Assembly (NCBI GenBank): GCA_035651815.1
Contig: DASRFB010000023.1
Location: 202,937-266,936 of the forward strand
Source of the DNA: VBDM01 sp035651815
GTDB taxonomy: Bacteria > Pseudomonadota > Gammaproteobacteria > Burkholderiales > SG8-39
DNA length: 64,000 nt
Direction of reading: 5' to 3'
The translations under genes were made by a program, and so were the position numbers. Under the pieces are notes generated by a model. The model searched no databases. It saw nothing but the letters and a program-made list of their open reading frames with translations, and had not been told where the DNA came from. Below, piece after piece: positions 1 through 10,466 of this stretch. The first letter of the stretch is position 1, and each line of letters starts with the position of its first letter.

Positions 1-1319
1 ATGTCGAGCAGCCGCGGAATCGCGCCGACCGCCGAGTTCGTGTGCAGCGTCGAATACACCTGGTGGCCGGTCATGGCGGCGCGGAACGCCATCGTGGCCG
101 TGTCCTCGTCGCGGATTTCGCCGACCAGGATCACGTCCGGGTCCTGGCGCATGAGCGAGCGGATGCCGTTGCCGAAATCCATCTTCGCCGCCTCGTTGAT
201 CGAGGTCTGGCGGATGAGCGTCATCGGATACTCGACCGGGTCCTCGAGGGTCATGATGTTGAGGCCGTCGGTGTTGATGTGATTCAGCACCGAGTACAGG
301 GTCGTGGTCTTGCCGCTTCCGGTCGGTCCGGTGACGAGGATCAGCCCTTCGGGCCGCGCGATCATCTTCTTGAGGAGTCCGAGCTGCTCCTGCGCGAGGC
401 CCAGCCCGTCGAGCGGCACGATGCCCTTCTGGCGGTCCAGGATGCGCAGCACGATGTTCTCGCCGTGCGTCGTCGCCTGCGACGACACGCGGAAGTCCAC
501 CGCGCGACCGGTGAGCGTGAGCGATATCCGCCCATCCTGCGGTGCGCGCGTCTCGGCGATGTTCATCTTCGACATCACCTTGATGCGCACCGCCATCGCC
601 GGCCAGTAGGTCTTGTGCAGCGATCGGATTTGTCGCAGCACGCCGTCGATGCGGTAGCGGATGCGCAGGAAGTTCTGCTCGGGCTCGAAGTGGATGTCCG
701 AGGCGCCGCGCTCGACCGAGTCCGCGAGCAGCGCGGCGATGAGCCGCACGACCGGCTGACTGTAGGCGTCGCCCGAGGCCTGCAAGCTCTGGTAGTCGAT
801 CTCGCCGGTCTCGATCTCGTGCAGGATCCCGTCGATCGAGAAGTCGTGCCCGTAGTACTGCTCGATGGCGCGTGCGATCTCGGTCTCGCCGGCGAGCCGG
901 GTCTCGAGCTCGAACTCGCCGCGCAGGTGGGCGCGCACCTGGTCGAGAGCGACGATGTTGTTCGTGTCGGCCAGCGCGATGATGAGCTTGCGCGTCTCGC
1001 GGTCGAGCGCGACGGGGAAGATGTGGTGGCGACGCGCGAAGTCGCGCGGAACGAGCTTGAGCGCGACCGAGTCGACGACGATCTGCGTCAGGTCGACGCT
1101 CTGCAGGCCGAGCTTCTCGGAGAGCGCGTCGCGCAGCGTCGCCTCGGACACGAAGCCGAGGTTCACGAGCAGCTTGCCGACCGGCTGGTTGGTCTTCAGC
1201 TGCTCGAGCAGCGCAATCCGGAGCTGGTCCTCGGTGAGGATGCCCTGCGCGATCAGGATCTGGCCGATGTGGCGCTTGGCCGCGGGCCCGAGCTGGGGCG
1301 ACATCCGGGGCGAGTTCAT
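1..1319 (-). CDS. mshE: MSHA pilus assembly ATPase MshE (GspE/PilB family), 3' end cut by window
   Basis: This is a cytoplasmic hexameric ATPase that powers extension of a type IV-like MSHA pilus. The first residues, MNSPRMSPQL, follow the mshN stop by 7 nt. Two N-terminal repeats (HIGQILIAQGILTEDQL and VGKLLVNLGFVSEATL) look like the MshEN region that binds c-di-GMP in this family. The ATPase core shows Walker A GPTGSGKTTT, an Asp-box (LEDPVEYP), the Walker B region ILVGEIRDEDTA and the His-box GHQVYSTLHTN. About 440 codons are present and the C-terminus lies outside the window. It is the last gene seen of a minus-strand mshM-L-N-E operon. A type II secretion GspE is the alternative, but the neighbours favour MSHA. 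Confidence 0.9.
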   Translation of the reverse strand, partial: MNSPRMSPQLGPAAKRHIGQILIAQGILTEDQLRIALLEQLKTNQPVGKLLVNLGFVSEATLRDALSEKLGLQSVDLTQIVVDSVALKLVPRDFARRHHIFPVALDRETRKLIIALADTNNIVALDQVRAHLRGEFELETRLAGETEIARAIEQYYGHDFSIDGILHEIETGEIDYQSLQASGDAYSQPVVRLIAALLADSVERGASDIHFEPEQNFLRIRYRIDGVLRQIRSLHKTYWPAMAVRIKVMSKMNIAETRAPQDGRISLTLTGRAVDFRVSSQATTHGENIVLRILDRQKGIVPLDGLGLAQEQLGLLKKMIARPEGLILVTGPTGSGKTTTLYSVLNHINTDGLNIMTLEDPVEYPMTLIRQTSINEAAKMDFGNGIRSLMRQDPDVILVGEIRDEDTATMAFRAAMTGHQVYSTLHTNSAVGAIPRLLD

Positions 1320-1326
1320 CAGCGCC

Positions 1327-2694
1327 CTATCTCTGCTGCAGGTCCCGCGCGCGCGCGGCGGCGAGCGCGCGATCGAAAGTCGCGGTGCGCCGATCGGCGA
1401 GCGCAAGCGAGCGCCGGTAGAACTCGATCGCCTGCGGCTTCTGGTGCAGATGATCGAGGCTCACGGCGAGGTTGAACGCGTAATCGGGGTTTTCGGGATC
1501 GGCCGAGAGCGCCCGGAAATACGCCTGCTGCGCCTCGCTCCAGCGGCTTTGCAGCGCGTACTGGTTGCCGAGCGCGAACAGCAGCTGCGGTGAATCGGGC
1601 TGGCCCGCGAGCAGATTCTTGAGCCGGCTTTCGGAGGCCACCGGGTCGGCCTGGCTCAGCGCGAGCATGCCGGCCTGCGCGTAGCCGTCGCGGGGGTCGA
1701 GCTCCAGCAGCCGCAGATAGCGCGCCTGCGCCGTCTCGTAATTGCGCGTCCTGACGTCGATTGCCGCCATCCCGAGCAGCGCGTCGTGATTGCTCGGTTC
1801 GCGCTGGAGGACGCCCTGGTAGATCTGGCGTGCCGTCTCGAGATCGTTCGCCTGGAAGGCTTCGTACGCACGCTGCAGCTCCGGATCGATCTGCATCGAC
1901 GGCGGGTTGATCGCGATCGACTGGCGCGCCGGGCCGGGCTCGGGCGCGTAGACGGAATCGGCGGCCCGGGGTGCGGGGGCCACCTGCCCTGGGGCGGCGC
2001 GCGCGGTTGGGACGAATGGCCGCGGCGCGGGAGCCGGCGCCGGCACCGCGGGCGCCGCGGATCGAACGCCCGGGCCCGCGGAGCGCTGCTGCTGCGGCGG
2101 CGCGCTGACCGGCACCGCGGTCGGCCCGGGGGCGGAATCCACCGACGCAGGCGTCGCGGCGCTCACCGGTGGCAGCGGCCGCTGTGCCGCGGCGGACGCC
2201 GCCGCGGGGCGCTCCTTCGCATCGCGCGCCGCCTGGGTGTTGTACGAGTAGCGCGGCTGAAGCTGCCACCAGACGTACCCGCCGTATGCGACCGCGACGA
2301 GGCCGAGCGCGATCAGCGTGGCGTAGAACGGTCGTCTCGGGTTGTAATCGATTTCCTTCACCTCGAACAGCCGCCGCGCCGCGTCCTGGTTCTCCGCCGT
2401 GGCGCGCTCGCCGCGCGATCCGTCGGAGCGCGGCGCGGGCTGCGGATCCGGCGCCATCTCAAGCTCGAGCCGCTGCGGCTTGCCGCCCTCGCGGGTCTCG
2501 GCGGGTGGCGATTTCGCGGACGGCAGGTCGTCAGTATGGATCTCGACGTGCTCGCCGATGTCCGGCAGCTTCTCGCGCGTGATGACCGGCTTGGCCGCCT
2601 CGGGCGCCGGCTCCGGATCCCGCACGGGACCGGTGCCGGCCGCGCGCTGCTTCGCGAGCTCGGCTTTCTTCAGGGCCTCGAGGAGCAGGCTCAT
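1327..2694 (-). CDS. mshN: MSHA biogenesis protein MshN, TPR-containing
   Basis: A 455-aa inner-membrane protein of the MSHA pilus system. It opens with SLLLEALKKAELAK, a signature of MshN/GspB-like proteins. A cytoplasmic stretch follows, then one transmembrane segment near residues 121-145 (FYATLIALGLVAVAYGGYVW), a long Pro/Ala-rich linker, and TPR repeats from about residue 260 to the end (for example PELQRAYEAFQANDLETA). Its ATG overlaps the mshL stop, which implies translational coupling. The linker is low-complexity and would be poorly conserved. The exact role of MshN is not well established; scaffolding between ATPase and secretin is inferred from TPR content and position. Confidence 0.82.
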   Translation of the reverse strand: MSLLLEALKKAELAKQRAAGTGPVRDPEPAPEAAKPVITREKLPDIGEHVEIHTDDLPSAKSPPAETREGGKPQRLELEMAPDPQPAPRSDGSRGERATAENQDAARRLFEVKEIDYNPRRPFYATLIALGLVAVAYGGYVWWQLQPRYSYNTQAARDAKERPAAASAAAQRPLPPVSAATPASVDSAPGPTAVPVSAPPQQQRSAGPGVRSAAPAVPAPAPAPRPFVPTARAAPGQVAPAPRAADSVYAPEPGPARQSIAINPPSMQIDPELQRAYEAFQANDLETARQIYQGVLQREPSNHDALLGMAAIDVRTRNYETAQARYLRLLELDPRDGYAQAGMLALSQADPVASESRLKNLLAGQPDSPQLLFALGNQYALQSRWSEAQQAYFRALSADPENPDYAFNLAVSLDHLHQKPQAIEFYRRSLALADRRTATFDRALAAARARDLQQR

Positions 2695-4454
2695 GGCGGC
2701 GAGAGGGGACCGCCCAGCGGCGTCTGCTTGCCCGGATTCATGCGGCCGATGAAGTTCTCGTCCGGGACGCTGCTGCGGAAAGCGCGGTAGTCACCGTCGA
2801 TGCTCGGGTCCTTGACCACCACGGGCCGCAGGAACACGACCAGCTCGGTCTTGACGTTCGCCTTGTTGCGCTGGGTGAAGAAGCCGCCGATGAGCGGGAT
2901 CTCCGCGAGCAAGGGCACCCGGTCCTGCGTGTCGCTGATGGAATCCTGGATCAGGCCGCCGAGCACGGCGATCTGGCCGCTGTTGACCTTCATCATCGAC
3001 TCCATCTCGCGCGTCTGCACCTCGGGAATGCGGCTGACGATGGGCTGGCAGGCGGCGGCCGCCGTGGGCGCCGAGCCGCACGGGCTGGCGAGCGACGGAT
3101 TGGGATCGTTCACGAAGCTGATGATGCGCGACACGCTCGGCTTCACGTTGAGCAGCACCGTGTCGGTGTCGCTGATCTGCGGCGTGACGTTCATGACGAA
3201 GCCGACCGGCACGACGTTCGGCGTCGTCGTGAAAGCCGTGGTCACGACCGTCTGCGTCGCCGTCTGGTTCGCCTGCACCGTAAAATAGACGCGGTTGTCG
3301 ACGACTTTCAGGATCGCGGTCTGGTTGTTGATGACCGACAGCTTCGGGCTCGAGAGCACGCGCACGGTGCCGAACGACTCGAGCAACCTGATGGTGGCGC
3401 TGATGCCGCTCGCGACGTAGCCGAGGACGAACATGTTCGTATTCACGCCGGCCGGGCTGCCGGAGCTGGTCTGCGCTACGTTGAACCCGGCGGGCCCCGT
3501 CCGCAGGAGCGACCAATCGATGCCTTGCTGATACTGATTGTTCAGCTGCACCTCGGCGATCGTCGCCTCGATCAGCACCTGGCGCTTGGCGTTGACCAGG
3601 ACCTGGTCGAGGAACTCCTGGATCTTTTCGTGCTGCCGCGAGGTCGCGCGGAGCGTCAGTACTCCGGCCTCGGGGTTCGCGATCACGGACGCCGCCTCGC
3701 GGAACGTTGCGCTCGGAACGGCGACGGGCGGCTGCGAAGGAGCGGTGCCGGCGACGCCGCCTGCGATCGTCGATGCGGCGGCTGCCGATTGAGACGGCGC
3801 GACCACCGTCCCCGCGGGAATGATCTTGTCGGTCTCGCGCAGGATGTCCTTAACGTTGTCGACGAGCGTCTCCCAGAACTTGTTCGTCGCCGTGCTGCGC
3901 ACCGTCGTGTTGGAGGCGTTGAGCGCCGCGCCGCCGCCGGCCCCCGGGCCGCCGGCGCCGGTCGTCCCCGATGAGATCTGGCTCGAGACGCCGACCGTCG
4001 CGACCGTGGCGCGGTCCATGTTGACGTAATCGATCTTGTAGACCCGCAGATACGGCGAGTCGGGCATGACGACGAGGTTGGGCCCGTCGAGCTCCCATCG
4101 CATGTCGACCTGCTTCGCGATGCGAGCGAGCAGCTGCGGCAGCGTCTGATCGATCGCGTTCAGCGTCACCGTGCCCACGATGCCCGGATGGACGTCGACA
4201 TTGAGCTTCGCATCGCGCGCGAGCGCGAACAACAGCTCCTGCACGCGCACGTTGTTCACGACGACGGTATACGTCTCCGGACGCGAGGTGGGTTTCGGCT
4301 TCGGAATGATTGTCGAAATCTGAACAGGCGGGGGGATGCTGCCCGCGGATTCGGTGTCCGGACGAATGTGCGTGTCGGCGCTCCGCATGGGCGCGTGGGT
4401 GCAGGCCGCGACCATCAAGGCCATGCCGGACATAACCACGCGGACTGACTTCAT
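2691..4454 (-). CDS. mshL: MSHA pilus secretin MshL
   Basis: A 587-aa outer-membrane secretin forming the exit pore for the MSHA pilus. The N-terminus is a lipoprotein signal with a plausible lipobox ending at Cys18 (MVAAC). A short secretin/TonB-type N domain follows (residues about 55-110). The C-terminal secretin domain carries the conserved VRVLSSPKLSVINNQTA and MKVNSGQIAVLGGLIQD blocks. A Gly/Ala/Ser-rich stretch at about residues 165-180 is low-complexity. The gene lies between mshM and mshN, overlapping mshN by 4 nt, with 117 nt to mshM. Length and motifs fit pilus MSHA-type MshL rather than PilQ. Confidence 0.9.
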   Translation of the reverse strand: MKSVRVVMSGMALMVAACTHAPMRSADTHIRPDTESAGSIPPPVQISTIIPKPKPTSRPETYTVVVNNVRVQELLFALARDAKLNVDVHPGIVGTVTLNAIDQTLPQLLARIAKQVDMRWELDGPNLVVMPDSPYLRVYKIDYVNMDRATVATVGVSSQISSGTTGAGGPGAGGGAALNASNTTVRSTATNKFWETLVDNVKDILRETDKIIPAGTVVAPSQSAAAASTIAGGVAGTAPSQPPVAVPSATFREAASVIANPEAGVLTLRATSRQHEKIQEFLDQVLVNAKRQVLIEATIAEVQLNNQYQQGIDWSLLRTGPAGFNVAQTSSGSPAGVNTNMFVLGYVASGISATIRLLESFGTVRVLSSPKLSVINNQTAILKVVDNRVYFTVQANQTATQTVVTTAFTTTPNVVPVGFVMNVTPQISDTDTVLLNVKPSVSRIISFVNDPNPSLASPCGSAPTAAAACQPIVSRIPEVQTREMESMMKVNSGQIAVLGGLIQDSISDTQDRVPLLAEIPLIGGFFTQRNKANVKTELVVFLRPVVVKDPSIDGDYRAFRSSVPDENFIGRMNPGKQTPLGGPLSPP

Positions 4455-4514
4455 GTTATGAGGGCCCCCCTGTTCGGCAACGCGCCCCGCGCGCCGTGGG
4501 CGATTTCGCTGATC

Positions 4515-4520
4515 AGTATA
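4515..4520 (-). promoter_or_regulatory. Possible -10 element upstream of mshL
   Basis: The 117-nt gap between mshM and mshL contains TATACT on the minus strand, about 60 nt before the mshL ATG. I see no convincing -35 hexamer at 16-18 nt spacing. It could be an internal promoter for mshL-N-E or simply chance in an AT-richer gap. Confidence 0.25.
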
Positions 4521-4571
4521 ACAGATCGGTCTAAGAATCTGATTTAACGAGCTAAAAAAACTCCTTTATCC

Positions 4572-6035
4572 TCATTGCCGATTCTGGCTCCGCATGCGTT
4601 CGAAGCTGCGCGGATAAGGCCCCTGGGCGCGCAGCAGCGGGGGGAGCCCGTTTGCCGCGGCCAGCGCCTCGCGCGCGTCCGCATAGCTGCCGAATGCCAC
4701 CCGGTAGTGCTGCTTTCCACCGAATTTGACGCTGTAGACGAGGAGCTCGTCCGCAGGGACGACTTTCGCAGCTTTTAGCAAGAAGTTCTCCAAGTCCTGG
4801 GTGTCGCCCGCGTCGACGGTCAGCAACTGGATCGCCTGTCGCTCCCCAGGCGCTGCTTCGAGCAGGTTCTGCGTGGCCGCGAGCCGATCGCGCCACAGTG
4901 GCACCGCCGTTGCCTCCTGCCGCGCGGGCGCCTCGTCGCCGGTAACCGAAAGCTTAGCGCGTTTGGTAACTTTCGGGTTGGACGATCCGGCAGCAACCGG
5001 AACCGCGGGATCCGGCGCTGGCGTGGGCTGCGGCGCCGTCGACTGCGGCGCGGCGGCCGCGGGAGGCTGGGCAGCCGCGGCCATGGCGGGCCCCACCGCC
5101 GCGCGGACCCCCGGCGGGGGATCCGCACGACCGGAGTCGGAGAGCAGGGCGTGCAGCGTCCAGCCGACCCCGAGCGCAGCCGCGAGCGCTCCGATCGCGG
5201 CCGCGATCCTCCCGAAGCGGCGCGCGGGACGGTAGAAGTTCGAGTCGCCGATCGCGCGCCGGACCTCGCGCGCGCCGACGGCGTGCGAGCCCGACGCGAA
5301 CGCGGCGAGCAGTGCCTTGTCGGCGAGAATGTTGACGCGTCGCGTCAGGCCGTGCGAAGCCTGCGCGATCAGCTCGAGTGCCTGCCGCGTGAAGACGTTC
5401 GGCCCGCGATAGCCGGCCGCGCGCATGCGGAACTCGACGTAGCTTTCGACGTCCGGGCGCCGCAGCGGATCCAGCCGGAAGCTGTGGGTGATGCGCTCCT
5501 TGAGCTGGCGCATGTCGCCGGTATCGAGCAGGTCGTCGAGCTCGGGCTGCCCGAACAGCACGATTTGCAGGAGCTTGTGGCGGTTCGCCTCGAGGTTCGA
5601 GAGCAGCCGGATTTCCTCGAGCGTCGGCTTGGGCATCGCGTGCGCCTCGTCGATCAGCACCACGACGCGGCGTCCATCCGCGAACAACGCGATGAGCCGG
5701 TCCTGCAGCGCGCGCAGCAGGCGCGCCGAGCGCAGCTCGCCCATTTCGAAGCCGAGCTCGTCGGCGATGGCGAGCAGGATCTCGTCGGCGGACAGGGAGG
5801 GATTGGCGAGGAAAACGGTCTCGACGTTCTTCGGCAGCCGCTCCATGAGGACGCGGCACAGCATGGTCTTGCCGCTGCCCACCTCGCCCGAGACCTTGAC
5901 GATGCCCTCGTCCTGCGAGATGGCGTAGACGAGCGCCTCGAGCGTCGCGCCGCGGTTGGCGCCCTGGAAGAAGAACTCGGTGTTCGGCGTGATCCGGAAC
6001 GGCGGCTCGCTCAGCCCGAAGTGGTCCAGGTACAT
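4572..6035 (-). CDS. mshM: MSHA biogenesis ATPase MshM (ExeA-like AAA) with SPOR-like C-terminus
   Basis: A 487-aa ExeA/GspA-like AAA ATPase. The N-terminal motif YLDHFGLSEPPFRITPN is typical of the family. Walker A is GEVGSGKT (residues 50-57) and Walker B is VVVLIDEAHA. One transmembrane segment lies near residues 275-300 (AAAIGALAAALGVGWTLHAL). After a Pro/Ala linker, the C-terminal about 85 residues (for example HYRVAFGSYADAREALAAAN) look like a SPOR-type fold that binds denuded peptidoglycan. ExeA-type proteins help insert secretins through the cell wall, which fits the adjacent mshL. The SPOR assignment is by eye and less certain than the ATPase. Confidence 0.85.
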   Translation of the reverse strand: MYLDHFGLSEPPFRITPNTEFFFQGANRGATLEALVYAISQDEGIVKVSGEVGSGKTMLCRVLMERLPKNVETVFLANPSLSADEILLAIADELGFEMGELRSARLLRALQDRLIALFADGRRVVVLIDEAHAMPKPTLEEIRLLSNLEANRHKLLQIVLFGQPELDDLLDTGDMRQLKERITHSFRLDPLRRPDVESYVEFRMRAAGYRGPNVFTRQALELIAQASHGLTRRVNILADKALLAAFASGSHAVGAREVRRAIGDSNFYRPARRFGRIAAAIGALAAALGVGWTLHALLSDSGRADPPPGVRAAVGPAMAAAAQPPAAAAPQSTAPQPTPAPDPAVPVAAGSSNPKVTKRAKLSVTGDEAPARQEATAVPLWRDRLAATQNLLEAAPGERQAIQLLTVDAGDTQDLENFLLKAAKVVPADELLVYSVKFGGKQHYRVAFGSYADAREALAAANGLPPLLRAQGPYPRSFERMRSQNRQ

Positions 6036-6066
6036 GGAGGGGCCCGCTCGAGAACCGTCCGCGGTG

Positions 6067-7483
<1,417 letters not shown>

Positions 7484-7503
<20 letters not shown>

Positions 7504-8218
7504 TCGTTTCTTCGATACACCTCAGAAAGGCGCTCTCGAGACTGTCCACGGCGTAGCGCCGGAGCAGCTCCGACGGCGGACCCACATAGGCCAGCCTCCC
7601 TTCGTGCAGCACGGCCATATGGTCGCAGATTTCCTCGATGTCCGCGAGAGAATGCGCGCTCAAAAACACCGTCCGCGCGTCAGATTTCCGCTGCAGCAGC
7701 ACCCGTTTCACGCCGGCGCGAGCCCGGGGGTCGAGGCCGCTCATGGGCTCGTCGAGCACATAGAGGTCGCGCGCCGACGCGAGGCAGGCGGCGAGCCCGA
7801 GCTTCTGGGTCGTTCCCTTGGAGTACGTGCGCACTGGCTTGTCGAGCGTCGCGCGATCGAGCTCGAGCGCGTCGAGCGCGGCCTCGTCCGCCTCGCCCGG
7901 GCCGCCGGAGAGGCGCCGCATGGCACCGAGGAACTCGCGACCGGTCAGGAAATGCGGCGGCACGAAGTTCTCCGGCAGGAACGCCAGCCGCGCGCGCGAC
8001 TCGGGGCGTCGGTGATCGATGCCGTGCAGCTCGATGGTACCCGCGTCGATGTCGACGAAGTCGAGCAGGCACTTCATCAGCGTGGTCTTCCCGGCGCCGT
8101 TGACGCCCGCAACGCCGAAGACTTCGCCGGCGCCGAGCTCCAGATCGATCTGGCGCAGCACCGTGACGCCGCCGTAGCTCTTGCCGACTCCCTGAAATCG
8201 GATCACCGGCTGGTGCAT
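7484..8218 (-). CDS. ABC transporter ATP-binding protein
   Basis: A 244-aa ABC ATPase, start chosen at the ATG giving MHQPVIRFQGVGKSYGG with GAGG 7 nt upstream; longer upstream reading frames lack a ribosome-binding site. Walker A is GVNGAGKTT, Walker B YVLDEPMSGLD, and the D/H loops SGLDPRAR and SAHSLADIEE are present. The signature is degenerate (YSKGTTQKLGLA). This is the layout of ABC-2 exporter subunits. No cognate permease is adjacent; the next gene is the sigma-54 regulator. The substrate is unknown. Confidence 0.82.
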
Positions 8219-8332
8219 GGGACCTCGCCAGCCCTGTTCGAGTGCGCCCGATGATAGCGCGCTTTGCCCGCGCCGCGAAGCATCGTCACGCGCTCGCTCT
8301 CGGTCCGGAAGCGATCGTACGCGGTTGTACGC

Positions 8333-8338
8333 TAGAAT
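8333..8338 (+). promoter_or_regulatory. Possible -10 element upstream of mlaF
   Basis: The 147-nt divergent gap between the minus-strand ABC ATPase and mlaF contains TAGAAT 28 nt before the mlaF GTG. A good -35 is not visible. Two copies of GTACGC lie just upstream. Supported mainly by position. Confidence 0.3.
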
Positions 8339-8365
8339 TGCCGCTTTTCCCCGATCCCGCCGATC

Positions 8366-9172
8366 GTGCCCACGGACAATCTGGTCGAAATCGAGAGCGT
8401 CACGTTCGGCTACGATCAGCGCACCGTACTGCACGGCATCAATCTCACCGTCCCGAAAGGCGCCGTGGTGGCCATCATGGGCCTGTCCGGGTGCGGAAAG
8501 ACGACGCTGCTGCGGCTGATCGCCGGCGCGATCCGCGCCACGCGCGGCGACGTGCGGGTCGCCGGCGAGCGCTTGAACGAGCTGTCCGACGTCGGGCTGT
8601 TCGCCCTGCGCCGCGAGATGGGCATGCTGTTCCAGTTCGGCGCCTTGTTCACCGACATGTCGGTCTTCGACAACGTCGCATTCCAGGTGCGCGAGCACAC
8701 GCGGCTGCCCGCCGCGATCGCGCGCGATCTCGTGCTCATGAAGCTCGAGTCCGTGGGGCTGCGCGGCGCCGCCGATCTCATGCCGTCAGAGCTCTCCGGC
8801 GGCATGGCGCGACGCGTCGCGCTCGCGCGCACGATCGCGCTCGATCCGTCGCTGATCATGTACGACGAGCCGTTCGCCGGCCTTGATCCGGTGTCGCTCG
8901 GCGTGATCGGTCAGCTCATCCGCAAGCTCAACGACGCGCTCGGCGCCACCTCGATCATCGTGACCCACGACGTGGCCGAGGCGCTCGAGATCGTCGACTA
9001 CGTCTATTACATGTCGGCCGGACGCATCGAGTTCCGCGGTACGCCGGCCGAGGTGCGCGCCTCGCGCCATCCGTCGCTCCGGCAGTTTGCTTACGGCGAG
9101 CCCGACGGGCCCGTTCCGTTCCACTATCCCGCGCCCGATTATCGCGCGGACCTCGCCGCCGGATCGGCATGA
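8366..9172 (+). CDS. mlaF: Phospholipid transport ATPase MlaF
   Basis: A 268-aa ABC ATPase of the Mla complex, which moves phospholipids between outer and inner membrane to keep outer-membrane asymmetry. Starts with GTG (MPTDNLVEIESVTFGY). Walker A GLSGCGKTT, signature LSGGMARRVALAR, Walker B LIMYDEPFAGLDP. The C-terminus overlaps mlaE by 4 nt (ATGA). First gene of mlaFEDACB. Confidence 0.95.
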   Translation: MPTDNLVEIESVTFGYDQRTVLHGINLTVPKGAVVAIMGLSGCGKTTLLRLIAGAIRATRGDVRVAGERLNELSDVGLFALRREMGMLFQFGALFTDMSVFDNVAFQVREHTRLPAAIARDLVLMKLESVGLRGAADLMPSELSGGMARRVALARTIALDPSLIMYDEPFAGLDPVSLGVIGQLIRKLNDALGATSIIVTHDVAEALEIVDYVYYMSAGRIEFRGTPAEVRASRHPSLRQFAYGEPDGPVPFHYPAPDYRADLAAGSA

Positions 9173-9966
9173 TGTCGCGCGTCGCCGAAATGCTGCGGGC
9201 GCTCGGCGCCCGGGTGGTTACCCAGTGGGTATGGCGCGTCGGTTTCGCGAGCCGCTTCTTCTGGCTTATGCTCGCCGGTTCGGGCACGAGCTTCCGGCGC
9301 TTCTCGCTCACCATCCGGGAGATCTATTTCGCGGGGGTCCTGTCCCTCGTCATCATCCTGGTGTCGGGTCTCTTCGTCGGGATGGTGCTCGGCCTGCAGG
9401 GCTACGACACCCTGGTGCGCTACGGCTCGTCCGAGGCGCTCGGCGTCCTGGTGTCGCTCTCGCTCGTGCGCGAGCTCGGGCCCGTGGTCGCGGGCCTGCT
9501 GTTCGCGAGCCGCGCGGGCAGCGCGATCACTGCCGAGATCGGATTGATGAAGGCGACAGAACAGCTGTCGGCGATGGAGATGATGGCCGTCGATCCCATC
9601 GCGCGGGTGGTCGCGCCGCGCTTCTGGGCGGGCGTCATCTCCATGCCGCTGCTCGCGGCGCTGTTCTCGGCGATGGGCGTCTTCGGCGGCTACCTGGTCG
9701 GCGTGCGCCTGATCGGCGTCGACGAGGGATCGTTCTGGTCGCAGATGCAGGCGGCCGTGGACTTCCGCGAGGACGTCCTCAACGGAATACTCAAGAGCCT
9801 GGTGTTCGGCGTGGCGGTGACGTGGATAGCGGTGTTCGAGGGCTACGACGCGCCGCCGACGGCCGAAGGCGTGTCGCGCGCGACGACGCGGACCGTGGTC
9901 ACGTCCTCGCTCGCGATCCTCGCTCTCGATTTCGTTTTGACCGCGCTGATGTTCAGGGGAGCTTGA
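9169..9966 (+). CDS. mlaE: Phospholipid transport permease MlaE
   Basis: A 265-aa inner-membrane permease of the MlaE family. Hydrophobic helices include YFAGVLSLVIILVSGLFVGM and LVFGVAVTWIAVFEGY, with the family block VRELGPVVAGLLFASRAGSAITAEIG. It pairs with MlaF and the MCE protein MlaD as the inner-membrane core of the Mla transporter. Start codon overlaps the mlaF stop; mlaD follows after 4 nt. Confidence 0.95.
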   Translation: MMSRVAEMLRALGARVVTQWVWRVGFASRFFWLMLAGSGTSFRRFSLTIREIYFAGVLSLVIILVSGLFVGMVLGLQGYDTLVRYGSSEALGVLVSLSLVRELGPVVAGLLFASRAGSAITAEIGLMKATEQLSAMEMMAVDPIARVVAPRFWAGVISMPLLAALFSAMGVFGGYLVGVRLIGVDEGSFWSQMQAAVDFREDVLNGILKSLVFGVAVTWIAVFEGYDAPPTAEGVSRATTRTVVTSSLAILALDFVLTALMFRGA

Positions 9967-9970
9967 TCCA

Positions 9971-10453
9971 ATGATGACCCGCAAGGAACTCGATCTCTGG
10001 GTGGGACTGTTCGTGGTGATCGGCATCGGGGCGATGCTGTTTCTGTCGCTCAAGGTCGCGAACCTCGCCTCCTTCTCCGCTTCGGACACGTACTCGGTGA
10101 CGGCCAAGTTCGACAACATCGGCGGACTGAAGGTGCGCGCGCCGGTGAAGAGCGCCGGCGTCGTGGTCGGCCGCGTCGGGGAGATCCGCTTCGACAACGA
10201 GTCGTTCGAGGCGGTGGTCGTGCTCAACGTCGACAGCCACTATCAGTTTCCGCGCGACACCTCGGCGAAGATCCTCACCTCGGGGCTGCTCGGCGAGCAG
10301 TACATCGGTCTCACCGCGGGCGGCGACTCGGTCAACTTGAAGGCCGGCGACGCGTTGAAGATCACTCAGTCCGCCGTCGTGCTGGAAAATCTGATCGGAC
10401 AGTTCTTGTACAATAAGGCGTCCGAAGGCGGCAGCGGAGACGGCAAGAAGTAG
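9971..10453 (+). CDS. mlaD: MCE-domain phospholipid-binding protein MlaD
   Basis: A 160-aa protein with one N-terminal membrane anchor (LWVGLFVVIGIGAMLFLSLK) and a single periplasmic MCE domain (TAKFDNIGGLKVRAPVKSAGV through GLLGEQYIGLTAGG). MlaD forms a hexameric ring above MlaE that receives lipid from MlaC. The length is close to the family norm. The C-terminal tail is short and Gly/Lys-rich. Confidence 0.95.
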   Translation: MMTRKELDLWVGLFVVIGIGAMLFLSLKVANLASFSASDTYSVTAKFDNIGGLKVRAPVKSAGVVVGRVGEIRFDNESFEAVVVLNVDSHYQFPRDTSAKILTSGLLGEQYIGLTAGGDSVNLKAGDALKITQSAVVLENLIGQFLYNKASEGGSGDGKK

Positions 10454-10466
10454 GAATGCAGGGCGA

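Noticed and set aside
4550..4571. A-rich run downstream of mshM as an intrinsic terminator
   Set aside because: There is no stable GC stem before the run in the direction of transcription, and the msh genes look co-transcribed.
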